Program-made: the position numbers and the translations under genes
From: Cryobacterium sp. PAMC25264
GTDB taxonomy: Bacteria; Actinomycetota; Actinomycetes; Actinomycetales; Microbacteriaceae
Assembly (NCBI RefSeq): GCF_019443325.1
Contig: NZ_CP080383.1
Coordinates: forward strand, 4,000,971 to 4,064,970
DNA length: 64,000 nucleotides
Direction of reading: 5' to 3'
Notes under the pieces: generated by a model
Seen by the model: only the letters and a program-made list of their open reading frames with translations
What the model was told of the DNA's origin: nothing
Databases searched by the model: none
Part shown: in pieces, positions 7,903-15,571 of the stretch
How positions within the stretch are numbered: the first letter of the stretch is position 1
How the letters are laid out: every line of letters starts with the position of its first letter

Positions 7903-9276
7903 ATGATCAACGGGGACGTCTCCTTCTGGTGGAACCAGGTCGGCCGCCCCGCTCCGCGCCCGGCGCTGCCCGGTTCCACCCGCGCCGACGTCTGCATCGT
8001 GGGCGCCGGCTACACCGGCCTGTGGGCCGCCTACTACCTTAAGAAGGCGGCGCCCCAGCTGCGCGTGGTCATCCTCGAGCAGCGGTTCGCCGGCTACGGC
8101 GCCTCCGGGCGCAACGGCGGCTGGCTCACCAACTCGGTCACCGGCGGGCGCGACCAGTACGTCCGCAGCCACGGCCGAGACGCCGCCAGCGCCTTCCAGC
8201 TGGCCATGAACGACACCGTCGACGAGGTCATCCGGGTCGCCGCGCTCGAGGGCATCGACGCCGACATCGTCAAGGGTGGCGAGTTCACCGTCGCCTACGA
8301 CCGGCCGCAGCAGCGCCGGCTCGAGGAAGCGGTGCGGGGCGAGCAGGCCTGGCCGCACACGGATGTGGAGCTGCTGAGGGCCGCCGACGCCACCGCGCAG
8401 ATCAACGTGGTCGGCTCGACCGGGGCGATGTGGCACCCGCACTGCGCGCGCATCCAGCCGGCCAAGCTCGTGGCCGGGCTTGCCCGGGCGGTGCTGGCGC
8501 TCGGCGTGGAGATCTACGACGACACCCGGGTGACCGAGATCACCCCGCACGCCGCCCGCACCGCGCGCGGCACGGTGGAGGCCGAGTTCATCGTGCGCGC
8601 CACCGAGGGATTCACCGCGGGCCTGGCGGGCCTGCACCGGGCCTGGCTGCCGATGAACTCGTCGCTGATCGTCACCGAACCGCTCGGCGCCGACGCATGG
8701 GCCGGCATCGGCTGGGCCAATCGCGCCACCCTGGGCGACATGGCGCACGCCTACATGTACGCGCAGCGCACCGCCGATGACCGCATCGCCATCGGCGGCC
8801 GCGGGGTGCCGTACCGGTTCGGGTCGCAGACCGACTCCGACGGGCACACTCCAGCGAGCACTGTCGAGGCGCTCCGCAACATCCTGCACCGGTTCTTTCC
8901 GGGCACGACGGATACCGCCATCGCGCACGCCTGGAGCGGCGTGCTGGGCGTGCCCCGCGACTGGGCCGCAACCGTGGGCCTCGACCGGCGAACCGGGCTC
9001 GCCTGGGCCGGCGGGTACGTGGGCACCGGGGTGGCCACCACCAACCTGGCCGGCCGCACCCTGACCGACCTGATCCTCGGCCGGGCGAGCCTGCTCACTG
9101 AACTGCCCTGGGTGAACCACCGGGTGCGCAACTGGGAGCCGGAACCGCTGCGCTGGCTGGCCGTGACCGCCCTGTACCAGGCGTACACCCGCGCCGACCG
9201 CGCCGAGCTCACCCGGCGCGAGCGCACCTCGCCGCTGGCGACCCTCGCCGACCGCGTCTCGGGTCGAGGCCACTAG
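7903..9276 (+). CDS. FAD-dependent amine oxidoreductase (PuuB-like, DAO family)
   Basis: A 457-residue flavoprotein of the D-amino-acid oxidase/glycine oxidase family. The dinucleotide-binding loop VCIVGAGYTGLWAAYYL lies at about 31-47 and the GRNGGWL segment of gamma-glutamylputrescine oxidases follows. Near the C-terminus it has GLAWAGGYVGTGVATTNLAGR, which contacts FAD. Relatives oxidise secondary or primary amines such as gamma-glutamylputrescine or sarcosine. The substrate is not settled because no polyamine genes are adjacent. Start ATG 7903 is preferred because MINGDVSFWW matches the usual N-terminus; ATG 7885 is an alternative. Confidence 0.82.
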   Translation: MINGDVSFWWNQVGRPAPRPALPGSTRADVCIVGAGYTGLWAAYYLKKAAPQLRVVILEQRFAGYGASGRNGGWLTNSVTGGRDQYVRSHGRDAASAFQLAMNDTVDEVIRVAALEGIDADIVKGGEFTVAYDRPQQRRLEEAVRGEQAWPHTDVELLRAADATAQINVVGSTGAMWHPHCARIQPAKLVAGLARAVLALGVEIYDDTRVTEITPHAARTARGTVEAEFIVRATEGFTAGLAGLHRAWLPMNSSLIVTEPLGADAWAGIGWANRATLGDMAHAYMYAQRTADDRIAIGGRGVPYRFGSQTDSDGHTPASTVEALRNILHRFFPGTTDTAIAHAWSGVLGVPRDWAATVGLDRRTGLAWAGGYVGTGVATTNLAGRTLTDLILGRASLLTELPWVNHRVRNWEPEPLRWLAVTALYQAYTRADRAELTRRERTSPLATLADRVSGRGH

Positions 9277-9455
9277 AAGCGCCTCGCCCGCCTGCGGAAC
9301 ACACGTTTCTGAGGACATCGGCGGCAAAAAAGGACCCTATGTGCGATTCCGTCCTAGCAAACTCACTTTTTCCCTCTAACCCGGCTACGGCCGCGACATC
9401 CGTGTGGCCGGATCGCACTCTCGATCTCGGGCCCCCGGTGTGGTTCACTCGTCCC

Positions 9456-10280
9456 ATGAGCGTTGATCCAGCGGCCGTGGCCGAGGCCTACCGGAGGTAC
9501 GACGAGGCCGCCCTGGCGGCCGGCGTAAGCGTGCGGATGGCCGAACCGCGCGACCTGGCCAGCATCATCGGGCTGTTCGAACGCACCTGGGGTGTCGGCC
9601 GCAGCCCGGACCGGGCCATGCTGCTGGCGCTCGACTACGCGGGCAACACCGTGCTGCTCGCCACCCAGAAGGGCAAACCGGTCGGGGCGACACTGGGGTT
9701 CCTGGGCTGGACCAACGGTGTGCACCTGCACTCGCACATGGCCGCGGTGGTGCCGTGGCAACGCGGCGGCGGGGTGGGCTTCGCGCTCAAGCTCTTCCAG
9801 CGCGCCGTCTGCCTGGAGCAGGGCGTCACCGAGATGCGCTGGACCTTCGACCCGCTGATTCGCCGCAACGCGCACTTCAACCTGGCCAAGCTCGGCGCCG
9901 AGGTGACCGGGTTCCTGCCGGACTTCTACGGCCGGCTGGACGACGTGATCTCGGGGGCCGACCGCAGCGACAGGTTCGAGGCGCGGTGGGCGCTGGGCTC
10001 CGCGCGAGTGCGGCGCGCGCTCGACGGTCGACCGGCGCCGCACTGGCGGGCCGAGGGCTCCTGGGCGCTCGACGCGGACTTCGAACGGCTGCGCGGCGAT
10101 GATCCGGCCGCGGCCACGGTGCGCCGTGAGGAGTCCCGGGCCGTGTTCGCCGACGCGTTCCGGCGGGGGCTCCGGCCCGAGGTGACCGGCCACCACGACT
10201 ACGTGTTCACGGCGGATCCGGGCGACCGGGAGCCGACCGACGCAGGCATCGGGCGCCGCGACGGCGACGCATCCGTCTAA
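9456..10280 (+). CDS. GNAT-superfamily protein (COG3375-like)
   Basis: A 274-residue soluble protein with an acetyltransferase fold. An N-terminal helix is followed by VRMAEPRDLASIIGLFERTWG, a typical GNAT beta1-alpha1. The central VVPWQRGGGVGFALKLFQR corresponds to the acetyl-CoA pyrophosphate loop, and MRWTFDPLIRRNAHFNLAKLGA to the C-terminal part. This arrangement matches predicted GNAT proteins of the COG3375 type, whose substrates are unknown. The frame is open 117 bases further upstream, but ATG 9456 with conserved-looking sequence from there is the likely start. Confidence 0.75.
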   Translation: MSVDPAAVAEAYRRYDEAALAAGVSVRMAEPRDLASIIGLFERTWGVGRSPDRAMLLALDYAGNTVLLATQKGKPVGATLGFLGWTNGVHLHSHMAAVVPWQRGGGVGFALKLFQRAVCLEQGVTEMRWTFDPLIRRNAHFNLAKLGAEVTGFLPDFYGRLDDVISGADRSDRFEARWALGSARVRRALDGRPAPHWRAEGSWALDADFERLRGDDPAAATVRREESRAVFADAFRRGLRPEVTGHHDYVFTADPGDREPTDAGIGRRDGDASV

Positions 10281-10289
10281 CGCGCGAGA

Positions 10290-10889
10290 CTAACTACCCA
10301 GGTCAGCGCTCAGATCCGCATCGGGCATCGGCTGCCGGGTGCGCCCGGTGAGCCGGCGTTCGAACCAGTAGAGCAGCTCGGGGCGCAGCCGGTTGAGCTC
10401 GGACAGCGTCATCGGGTCCGGCACGCGTACGATCGGCACGCCCAGCTCGTCGGCGACGATGTCCATGGCGCCGCGAGAATAGAACTGGCCGCGCATCCGC
10501 ACCAGCAGCTCACCGCTCTGGCCGGTGACGAAGAGCTGCGGTTGGCTGTCGACCGTGCCGCTCTGGTAGAGCTCGAGCAGCACAACGCTGGAGATCTGTT
10601 CGGACGGAAAGCTGGTGTTCCGGCCGAAGAACCCGCGCTCGGAGACGCCGGTGTCGTCGACCCAGATGCAGGTGCGGAGGAATCCGATGATCCCGACCAA
10701 GGCGGTGAGCATGACCGCCAGCTGGGCGGCGGCCACGGGAAGCCATTCGCCGATGGGGATCGTGAGCCAATAGAGAACCGCGAAGACGGGCGCGAAGAAG
10801 GCGATGATCGAGAGGGTCGTCTGGCGCAGCAGATGGCCGTGCGGCCGCAGCACCTGCGCGCGCACAGGTCGGCCCGTGATTTTCCCCAC
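10290..10889 (-). CDS. Membrane protein of unknown function, PH-like C-terminus
   Basis: A 199-residue protein converging on the GNAT gene. Two hydrophobic helices (TLSIIAFFAPVFAVLYWLTIP and VAAAQLAVMLTALVGIIGFL) are followed by a soluble beta-rich region (CIWVDDTGVSERGFFGRNTSFPSEQISSVVL) that resembles bacterial PH-type domains. I do not recognise the family with certainty. Start GTG 10889 is chosen because GAGGGGG lies about 8 bases upstream; an ATG at 10952 is possible but would add a basic tail without a clear ribosome binding site. Confidence 0.6.
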   Translation of the reverse strand: MGKITGRPVRAQVLRPHGHLLRQTTLSIIAFFAPVFAVLYWLTIPIGEWLPVAAAQLAVMLTALVGIIGFLRTCIWVDDTGVSERGFFGRNTSFPSEQISSVVLLELYQSGTVDSQPQLFVTGQSGELLVRMRGQFYSRGAMDIVADELGVPIVRVPDPMTLSELNRLRPELLYWFERRLTGRTRQPMPDADLSADLGS

Positions 10890-11032
10890 CCTTGTTCCCC
10901 CTCGCCGGTGTCTTGTTGAGTATGCCCCATGACCCGGCACCCCAGTAGACACCGTTCGGGGGGCATTCGGGGCCGCGACAAGCCGCAGTCGGTCGGGCTC
11001 CCTCTCAACCGCGCGGCCCGTAGAGTGTCAGA

Positions 11033-12400
11033 GTGAACCAGCAGATGACGAATGGCCGGCGCCCAGCCCGGCCCCGATTCCGTCTGCATCCGGCCCAGGC
11101 CGTGGCAACCGGCTTCGCACTGACCGTGCTCATCGGGTCCGGGCTGTTGTCCTTGCCCGTCGCCAAGGCGGGTCCAGGCGGTGCGTCCTTCGCTGAAGCG
11201 ATCTTCACGGCCACGTCGGCCGTGTGCGTGACGGGTCTCACTGTGGTGGACACCGCCACGTATTGGACCCCCTTCGGCCAGGTTGTGATCCTGCTGCTCA
11301 TTCAGGTGGGCGGGTTCGGCGTGATGACGTTCGCGTCGGTGATCGGGTTGGCCGTGGTGCGCCGCCTGTCCCTGCGCTCCCGTGTGACCGCGGCATCCGA
11401 GGTGCGCAGTGTGGGCCTGGAGGACGTGAAGGGCCTGGTCCTGGGCGTGGTCACGATCTCCCTGGCGGTCGAGCTGGTGGTCGCGGTTCTGCTCAGCCTG
11501 CGGTTCCTCGTCGGATACGGCGAGCCGATCGGCCGGGCAGTGTGGCTCGGGGTGTTCCACGCGGTGTCGTCGTTCAACAACGCCGGGTTTGCGCTGTTCG
11601 CCGACAATCTGATGGGCTACGCCGTCGACCCGTTCATCTGCCTGCCGATCGCAGCTGCCGTGATCCTGGGCGGGTTGGGATTCCCTGTCATCGTGCAGCT
11701 GCGCAAGCACTTCCGGTCTCCGCGGCAGTGGACCATGAACACCCGCATCGTGCTGGCCGGCACGGTGACCCTGTTGGTTGCGGGCACCGTGTACATCACG
11801 GCCGTTGAGTGGTCGAACCCCGCCACGCTCGGTCCGCTCGACTGGCCGGCGAAGGTGTTGGTCGGGTTCTTCCAGTCGGTGCAAACCCGCACGGCCGGAT
11901 TCAACAGCATTGACGTCGGAGCGATGGACTCGGCCAGTCTGCTCGGCATGGACGTGCTCATGTTCATCGGTGGCGGCCCCGCCGGCACCGCTGGCGGTAT
12001 CAAGGTGACGACGTTCGCCGTGCTGTACTTCATCCTGGTTGCCGAGATCCGCGGCGATGGGGTCGTGAACGTCTTCGGCAAGCGGCTCTCCCGGGCCGTA
12101 CACCGGCAGGCCATCACCCTGGTGCTCCTGGCCGTTTTTGTCGTCACGGCGTCCACGGCGGCACTGATGCTGATCACCGACATCGGCCTGGACGCCCTGC
12201 TGTTCGAGGCCATCTCGGCCTTTGGCACCGTCGGCCTGTCGACGGGGATCACGGCCGGGCTACCGCCGGCCGGTCAGGCGATCCTGATCCTGCTGATGTT
12301 CATCGGACGGCTCGGCCCCATCACCTTCGCCTCGGCGCTCGCCCTGCGTGAGCGCCCACCCGCGTACGAACTTCCCAAGGAGAGGCCGATCATTGGCTAA
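11033..12400 (+). CDS. ktrB: Potassium uptake channel subunit, KtrB/TrkH family
   Basis: A 455-residue integral membrane protein with the four pseudo-repeats of the SKT superfamily. Each selectivity-filter loop is visible: TSAVCVTGLTV, SSFNNAGFAL, QTRTAGFNS and GTVGLSTGIT, each with its central glycine. It imports K+ (or Na+/K+) and works with a cytosolic RCK-type regulator, here encoded by the next gene. That gene begins inside the end of this one, so the subunits are translationally coupled. Its length is that of KtrB rather than the longer TrkH. Start GTG 11033. Confidence 0.9.
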   Translation: MNQQMTNGRRPARPRFRLHPAQAVATGFALTVLIGSGLLSLPVAKAGPGGASFAEAIFTATSAVCVTGLTVVDTATYWTPFGQVVILLLIQVGGFGVMTFASVIGLAVVRRLSLRSRVTAASEVRSVGLEDVKGLVLGVVTISLAVELVVAVLLSLRFLVGYGEPIGRAVWLGVFHAVSSFNNAGFALFADNLMGYAVDPFICLPIAAAVILGGLGFPVIVQLRKHFRSPRQWTMNTRIVLAGTVTLLVAGTVYITAVEWSNPATLGPLDWPAKVLVGFFQSVQTRTAGFNSIDVGAMDSASLLGMDVLMFIGGGPAGTAGGIKVTTFAVLYFILVAEIRGDGVVNVFGKRLSRAVHRQAITLVLLAVFVVTASTAALMLITDIGLDALLFEAISAFGTVGLSTGITAGLPPAGQAILILLMFIGRLGPITFASALALRERPPAYELPKERPIIG

Positions 12401-13106
12401 ATTCAGATCGTCAGCGTTCTCAATGTTCAACCAACGCCAACCGGCGCGGATGGCGGAGGAAGACTCCGTTGTCGTGATCGGCCTCGGCCGGTTCGGCAGC
12501 GCACTCGCCCTCGAGCTCATGGCCAGCGGCACCGAGGTGCTCGGCATTGATGGCAACGAGGAGATCGTGCAGGCGCACAACCGCCTCCTCACCCACGTCG
12601 TGCGCGCCGACTCCACCAAGGAGGAGACGCTACGGCAACTCTCCGTCCCTGAATTCAGCAGCGTGGTGGTCGCTATCGGTGGCGATATCCAGGCGAACAT
12701 CCTCACGGCGTCGCTGCTGCTCAAGCTCGGCATCCCCAACATCTGGGCCAAGTCGGTGAGCGAGCCGCACGGTGAGATCTTGCGCCAGTTGGGGGTGAAC
12801 CACGTGATCTACCCGGAGAAGGACATGGGCAAGCGCGTCGCGCACCTGGTGCGCGGGGTGATGCAGGACTACATCGACATCGGCGAGGATTTCGCCCTGG
12901 TGAAAACGGCTCCGCCACGGGAGATCCTCGGTCTGCCGCTCAGCCAGACCAAGGTGCGCACCGTCCACGGGGTCACCGTCACCGCGTATCACCGCCAGGG
13001 CCAGGGCTGGAGCTACACCACCATGGAGACCGTGATCGAGGAGGGCGACATCATCCTGGTCGCCGGGTCCACCGAGCGGGTCGAGTCATTCAGCCGGTTG
13101 CGATGA
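12393..13106 (+). CDS. ktrA: Potassium channel regulatory subunit, KtrA/TrkA (RCK domain)
   Basis: A 237-residue cytoplasmic regulator. An RCK-N Rossmann domain (VVVIGLGRFGSALALELMASG, then the acidic IDGNEE) binds nucleotide, and an RCK-C domain follows from about residue 155. It gates KtrB in response to ATP/ADP. I place the start at TTG 12393, eight bases after the strong ribosome binding site AAGGAGAGG and overlapping the ktrB stop. ATG 12423 and ATG 12450 are alternatives with no comparable site. The 3' end overlaps the next small gene by ATGA. Confidence 0.88.
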   Translation: MAKFRSSAFSMFNQRQPARMAEEDSVVVIGLGRFGSALALELMASGTEVLGIDGNEEIVQAHNRLLTHVVRADSTKEETLRQLSVPEFSSVVVAIGGDIQANILTASLLLKLGIPNIWAKSVSEPHGEILRQLGVNHVIYPEKDMGKRVAHLVRGVMQDYIDIGEDFALVKTAPPREILGLPLSQTKVRTVHGVTVTAYHRQGQGWSYTTMETVIEEGDIILVAGSTERVESFSRLR

Positions 13107-13342
13107 CGATCCCCGCCTGCGACTTCCTGGCCGGCGCCGACCTCGGCACCCGCGTCGTCGTGCGGACGCGCATCGAGGGCGGGTACACGGATGCGCTCGG
13201 CTACCTGCGTTCCTGCGACCTCACACACTGCACCGTGGAGACCAAGCGGGGTACGGTGTCGCTCGCGCTCGCCGATGTCGTCGCGGCCAAAGAGGTTCCG
13301 CCGCCTCCCGCGCCGCGCCCGCGCCGCCACGTCGGCGAGTAG
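13103..13342 (+). CDS. Small protein resembling the SH3-like domain of Rv0428c
   Basis: A 79-residue protein whose ATG overlaps the ktrA stop (ATGA). The sequence GTRVVVRTRIEGGYTDALGYL...VETKRGTVSLALADVVAAKEV is predicted to be an all-beta barrel. It looks like the stand-alone version of the N-terminal SH3-like domain found in the mycobacterial acetyltransferase Rv0428c. The acetyltransferase part is absent. The C-terminus is Pro/Arg-rich. Tight coupling to ktrA suggests co-expression, but I can propose no role in potassium transport. Confidence 0.7.
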   Translation: MTIPACDFLAGADLGTRVVVRTRIEGGYTDALGYLRSCDLTHCTVETKRGTVSLALADVVAAKEVPPPPAPRPRRHVGE

Positions 13343-13355
13343 CCCTACTCAGCCA

Positions 13356-13425
13356 CGACTGGTCCCATTGCGGACATATGCACCCGGCGCACCGGGACCA
13401 GTTGTCCGCCTGGGGTGCAGTTGGG
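13356..13425. repeat. Family A palindrome
   Basis: A double inverted repeat between convergent genes. The inner arms are GCGGACA (13370-13376) and TGTCCGC (about 13403-13409), enclosing CACCCGGCGCACCGGG. Weaker outer arms (ACTGGTCCC ... TGCAGT) surround it. Its position suggests it may also act as a bidirectional terminator. Confidence 0.75.
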
Positions 13426-13432
13426 CGTGGGG

Positions 13433-14863
13433 TCAGGCGGGAGCGGCCTCGGTGGCGGGAGCGTCGAGCGCGGGGGTGTCGCGACCGACCCGGCCGGACA
13501 GGAGCAGGCCACCGATCGCCAGCAGCGCGGAGAGGGTGAACGAGGCCGTGTAGGTGGCCGTGCCGCCCAGCGGGGTGACCGCCACGAACACCACGGCGGT
13601 GGCCGCGAGCGCCAGCGCGGCGCCGATCGAGTCCGCGATGAGCAGCGCGGAGGAGTTGAAGCCCTGCTGGTCGGGCGCCGAGAGCCGCAGCACCCGCCCG
13701 CTCTGCCGGGGCACGAGCGTGCCCATCCCCGCTCCGGCGACGGCCCAGCCGCCGATGGCCAGCGCCGGCGGCAGGCCGAACGCCGCCGTCAGCGCGGATG
13801 CCACGATCGCCACAAGCAGCAAAGCGCTCCCCAGCCGCATACTGCCCTGGTCGCTCAGCACCGTGGCGTAGCGGCCCTGGAGCCACGACGCGGTGGCCCA
13901 GCTGAGGCCTGCGCAGCTCAGCGCGAGTCCGGCCAGCACGGGGGAGAGCCGGTACTCCCCGGTCAGCAGTGCCGGTAGGTACACCTCGGTGGAGAGGAAC
14001 GCCCCCGAGACCAGGCCCCGGATGCTCATCACGACGGGCAGGCCGCGGCGGCCGCTCAAGGTTCCAGCGGGCAGCAGCGGCCGGAGCGCCACCCCCGCGA
14101 GCACAAACGCCAGCCCGGTTCCCGCCCAAAGCAGGGCGCCGGGCAGCTGAGCCGCCAGGGATGCACAGAGCACCGCCGCCGCCGCGCCGAGCGACCATAG
14201 CGTGCGGGACAGGCGCCAGGGCGCCCGCACCGTCGTCGGCCGCTCCCGTTCGGCCGCCGCGACGGCGACCAGGCCGGGCCGCAGCATCACCAGGGCGGCC
14301 AGGACGAGCACCACCACGCCCAGGAACACCCAGCGCCAACTGGTGAACTCGACCACCACGCCCGCAATGAACGGGCCGATCAACGACGGAATCACCCAGG
14401 CCCCGGCGAAGGCGCCGAAGATGGCCGGATGCATCCGCTGCGGGTAGACCCGCGCCACGACGACGTACAGCGACACGCTCAGGGCGCCGCCGCCGAGGCC
14501 GTGCACCAGCCGGCCCACGATGAGGGCGGGCATGGATGCGGCGGTGCCGGCGATCACCAGGCCCACGACGAACAGCGCCACGGCCGTGATCACCACGGGC
14601 ACCGGCCCGGAGCGGTCGGCCCAGTTGCCCGCGGCGACCATGCCCACGACCCCGACGGCGAGCGGGCCGGAGAACGCCAGGGCGTAGAGGGATTCGCCGT
14701 CGAGAGCGGCGCTGATGGTTGGCATCACCGTGGTCACCGCGAGGGCCTCGAAGGCGGCGAGGAAGATCAGCGCGAGGATTCCGACGGTGACCCAGATGAA
14801 CTCCCGGCCGAAGATGGAGGGCGTTCGCGGCAGCGCGGAGGGGCTCGGTCGGGGAAGTGGCAC
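13433..14863 (-). CDS. MFS transporter, DHA2-like
   Basis: A 476-residue membrane protein with about fourteen hydrophobic segments. The N-terminal one contains FLAAFEALAVTTVMPTI, the usual first helix of DHA2 drug transporters. Motif A is present as GNWADRSG and motif C-like glycine-rich sequence as WVIPSLIGPFIAGVVVE. It probably exports small toxic molecules by proton antiport. It is transcribed towards the ktr genes and ends just beyond the family A palindrome. No adjacent TetR or MarR regulator gives a clue to the substrate. Confidence 0.85.
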   Translation of the reverse strand: MPLPRPSPSALPRTPSIFGREFIWVTVGILALIFLAAFEALAVTTVMPTISAALDGESLYALAFSGPLAVGVVGMVAAGNWADRSGPVPVVITAVALFVVGLVIAGTAASMPALIVGRLVHGLGGGALSVSLYVVVARVYPQRMHPAIFGAFAGAWVIPSLIGPFIAGVVVEFTSWRWVFLGVVVLVLAALVMLRPGLVAVAAAERERPTTVRAPWRLSRTLWSLGAAAAVLCASLAAQLPGALLWAGTGLAFVLAGVALRPLLPAGTLSGRRGLPVVMSIRGLVSGAFLSTEVYLPALLTGEYRLSPVLAGLALSCAGLSWATASWLQGRYATVLSDQGSMRLGSALLLVAIVASALTAAFGLPPALAIGGWAVAGAGMGTLVPRQSGRVLRLSAPDQQGFNSSALLIADSIGAALALAATAVVFVAVTPLGGTATYTASFTLSALLAIGGLLLSGRVGRDTPALDAPATEAAPA

Positions 14864-14952
14864 GAGTGTGATCGTAGAACCTCAACCGCCCTTGAGGTCA
14901 ACCCGGGCGGATGCCGCCTCCTGCCCCGCTCCCCGCCGCCGCCCGCCCGCGG

Positions 14953-15019
14953 TAGCTGTTGCCCGTCCGGACAATTGCGCCCGGCGTACCGGGACCATTT
15001 GTCCGTTTCGGCAACAAGT
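14953..15019. repeat. Family A palindrome
   Basis: Outer arms GCTGTTGCC (14955-14963) and GGCAACAAGT (15010-15019) flank inner arms CGGACAA and TTGTCCG, with centre GCGCCCGGCGTACCGGG. It lies in the gap between the MFS gene and tRNA-Ser. Confidence 0.8.
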
Positions 15020-15033
15020 GGCGGGTTAAAGCG

Positions 15034-15061
15034 GAAACGCCCGCACGGTGGCGGGCGTTTC
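15034..15061 (-). terminator. Terminator hairpin of tRNA-Ser
   Basis: A perfect 11-bp stem, GAAACGCCCGC/GCGGGCGTTTC, with a 6-base loop lies three bases beyond the encoded CCA of tRNA-Ser on the minus strand. It has no long T-tract. Confidence 0.75.
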
Positions 15062-15063
15062 AC

Positions 15064-15151
15064 TGGCGGAGAATGGGGGATTCGAACCCCCGAGGGCTTT
15101 CACCCAACACGCTTTCCAAGCGTGCGCCATAGGCCACTAGGCGAATTCTCC
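15064..15151 (-). tRNA. tRNA-Ser(GGA)
   Basis: On the minus strand the acceptor arm GGAGAAT pairs with ATTCTCC. The anticodon loop reads CTTGGAA (anticodon GGA), a long variable arm typical of class II serine tRNAs follows, and the T-loop is GGTTCGAATCC. The discriminator is G, and the 3' CCA is encoded (15064-15066). Confidence 0.95.
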
Positions 15152-15274
15152 TGAACCGGTCGATTCGTCAAGACAACGACCAGGGAAAATCTTACCTGCT
15201 TCTGCGAGCTCCCGCTGACACGTCGATCGGCAGCCGGGTTTGGGCGCTGGCCCGAGACGCCCTAAACTGGCAAT

Positions 15275-15365
15275 GGCTCCTCGCGTGGCGCTATCTCAGC
15301 CAACTCCCCCAGGACGGAAACGTAGCAAGGGTAACTGGGCTCTGGTGGGTGCGCGAGGAGTTTTA
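15275..15365 (+). ncRNA. ffs: Signal recognition particle RNA (4.5S-type)
   Basis: The universally conserved apical domain is present as CAGGACGGAAACGTAGCAAGG (GGAA tetraloop side and AGCA side). The ends close a hairpin through CTCCTCGCG (about 15277-15285) and CGCGAGGAG (15352-15360), followed by TTTTAC. The size is that of the small bacterial SRP RNA, which with Ffh targets nascent membrane proteins. It is divergent from tRNA-Ser, and the rest of the 15152-15571 gap holds their promoters but no gene I can see. Exact ends are estimated. Confidence 0.92.
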
Positions 15366-15571
15366 CTTTGCCCGCAGCGGGCACCTCGGTGGGCACCGCA
15401 GCCGGGCCCCATCCGGCCCCGCAACCCGCCCACCGCGCAGGCCGCAGGCGAATCGCTCAGCCTAGCCCTCTCCAGCCTCCTCATGCGGGACTAACGTCCC
15501 CTGCGCGGCATCCGGGCGCTTCCTAGACTTGAACAGCGCCAGTGGCGCCCATAGAGCACCTGGAGTCCGTG

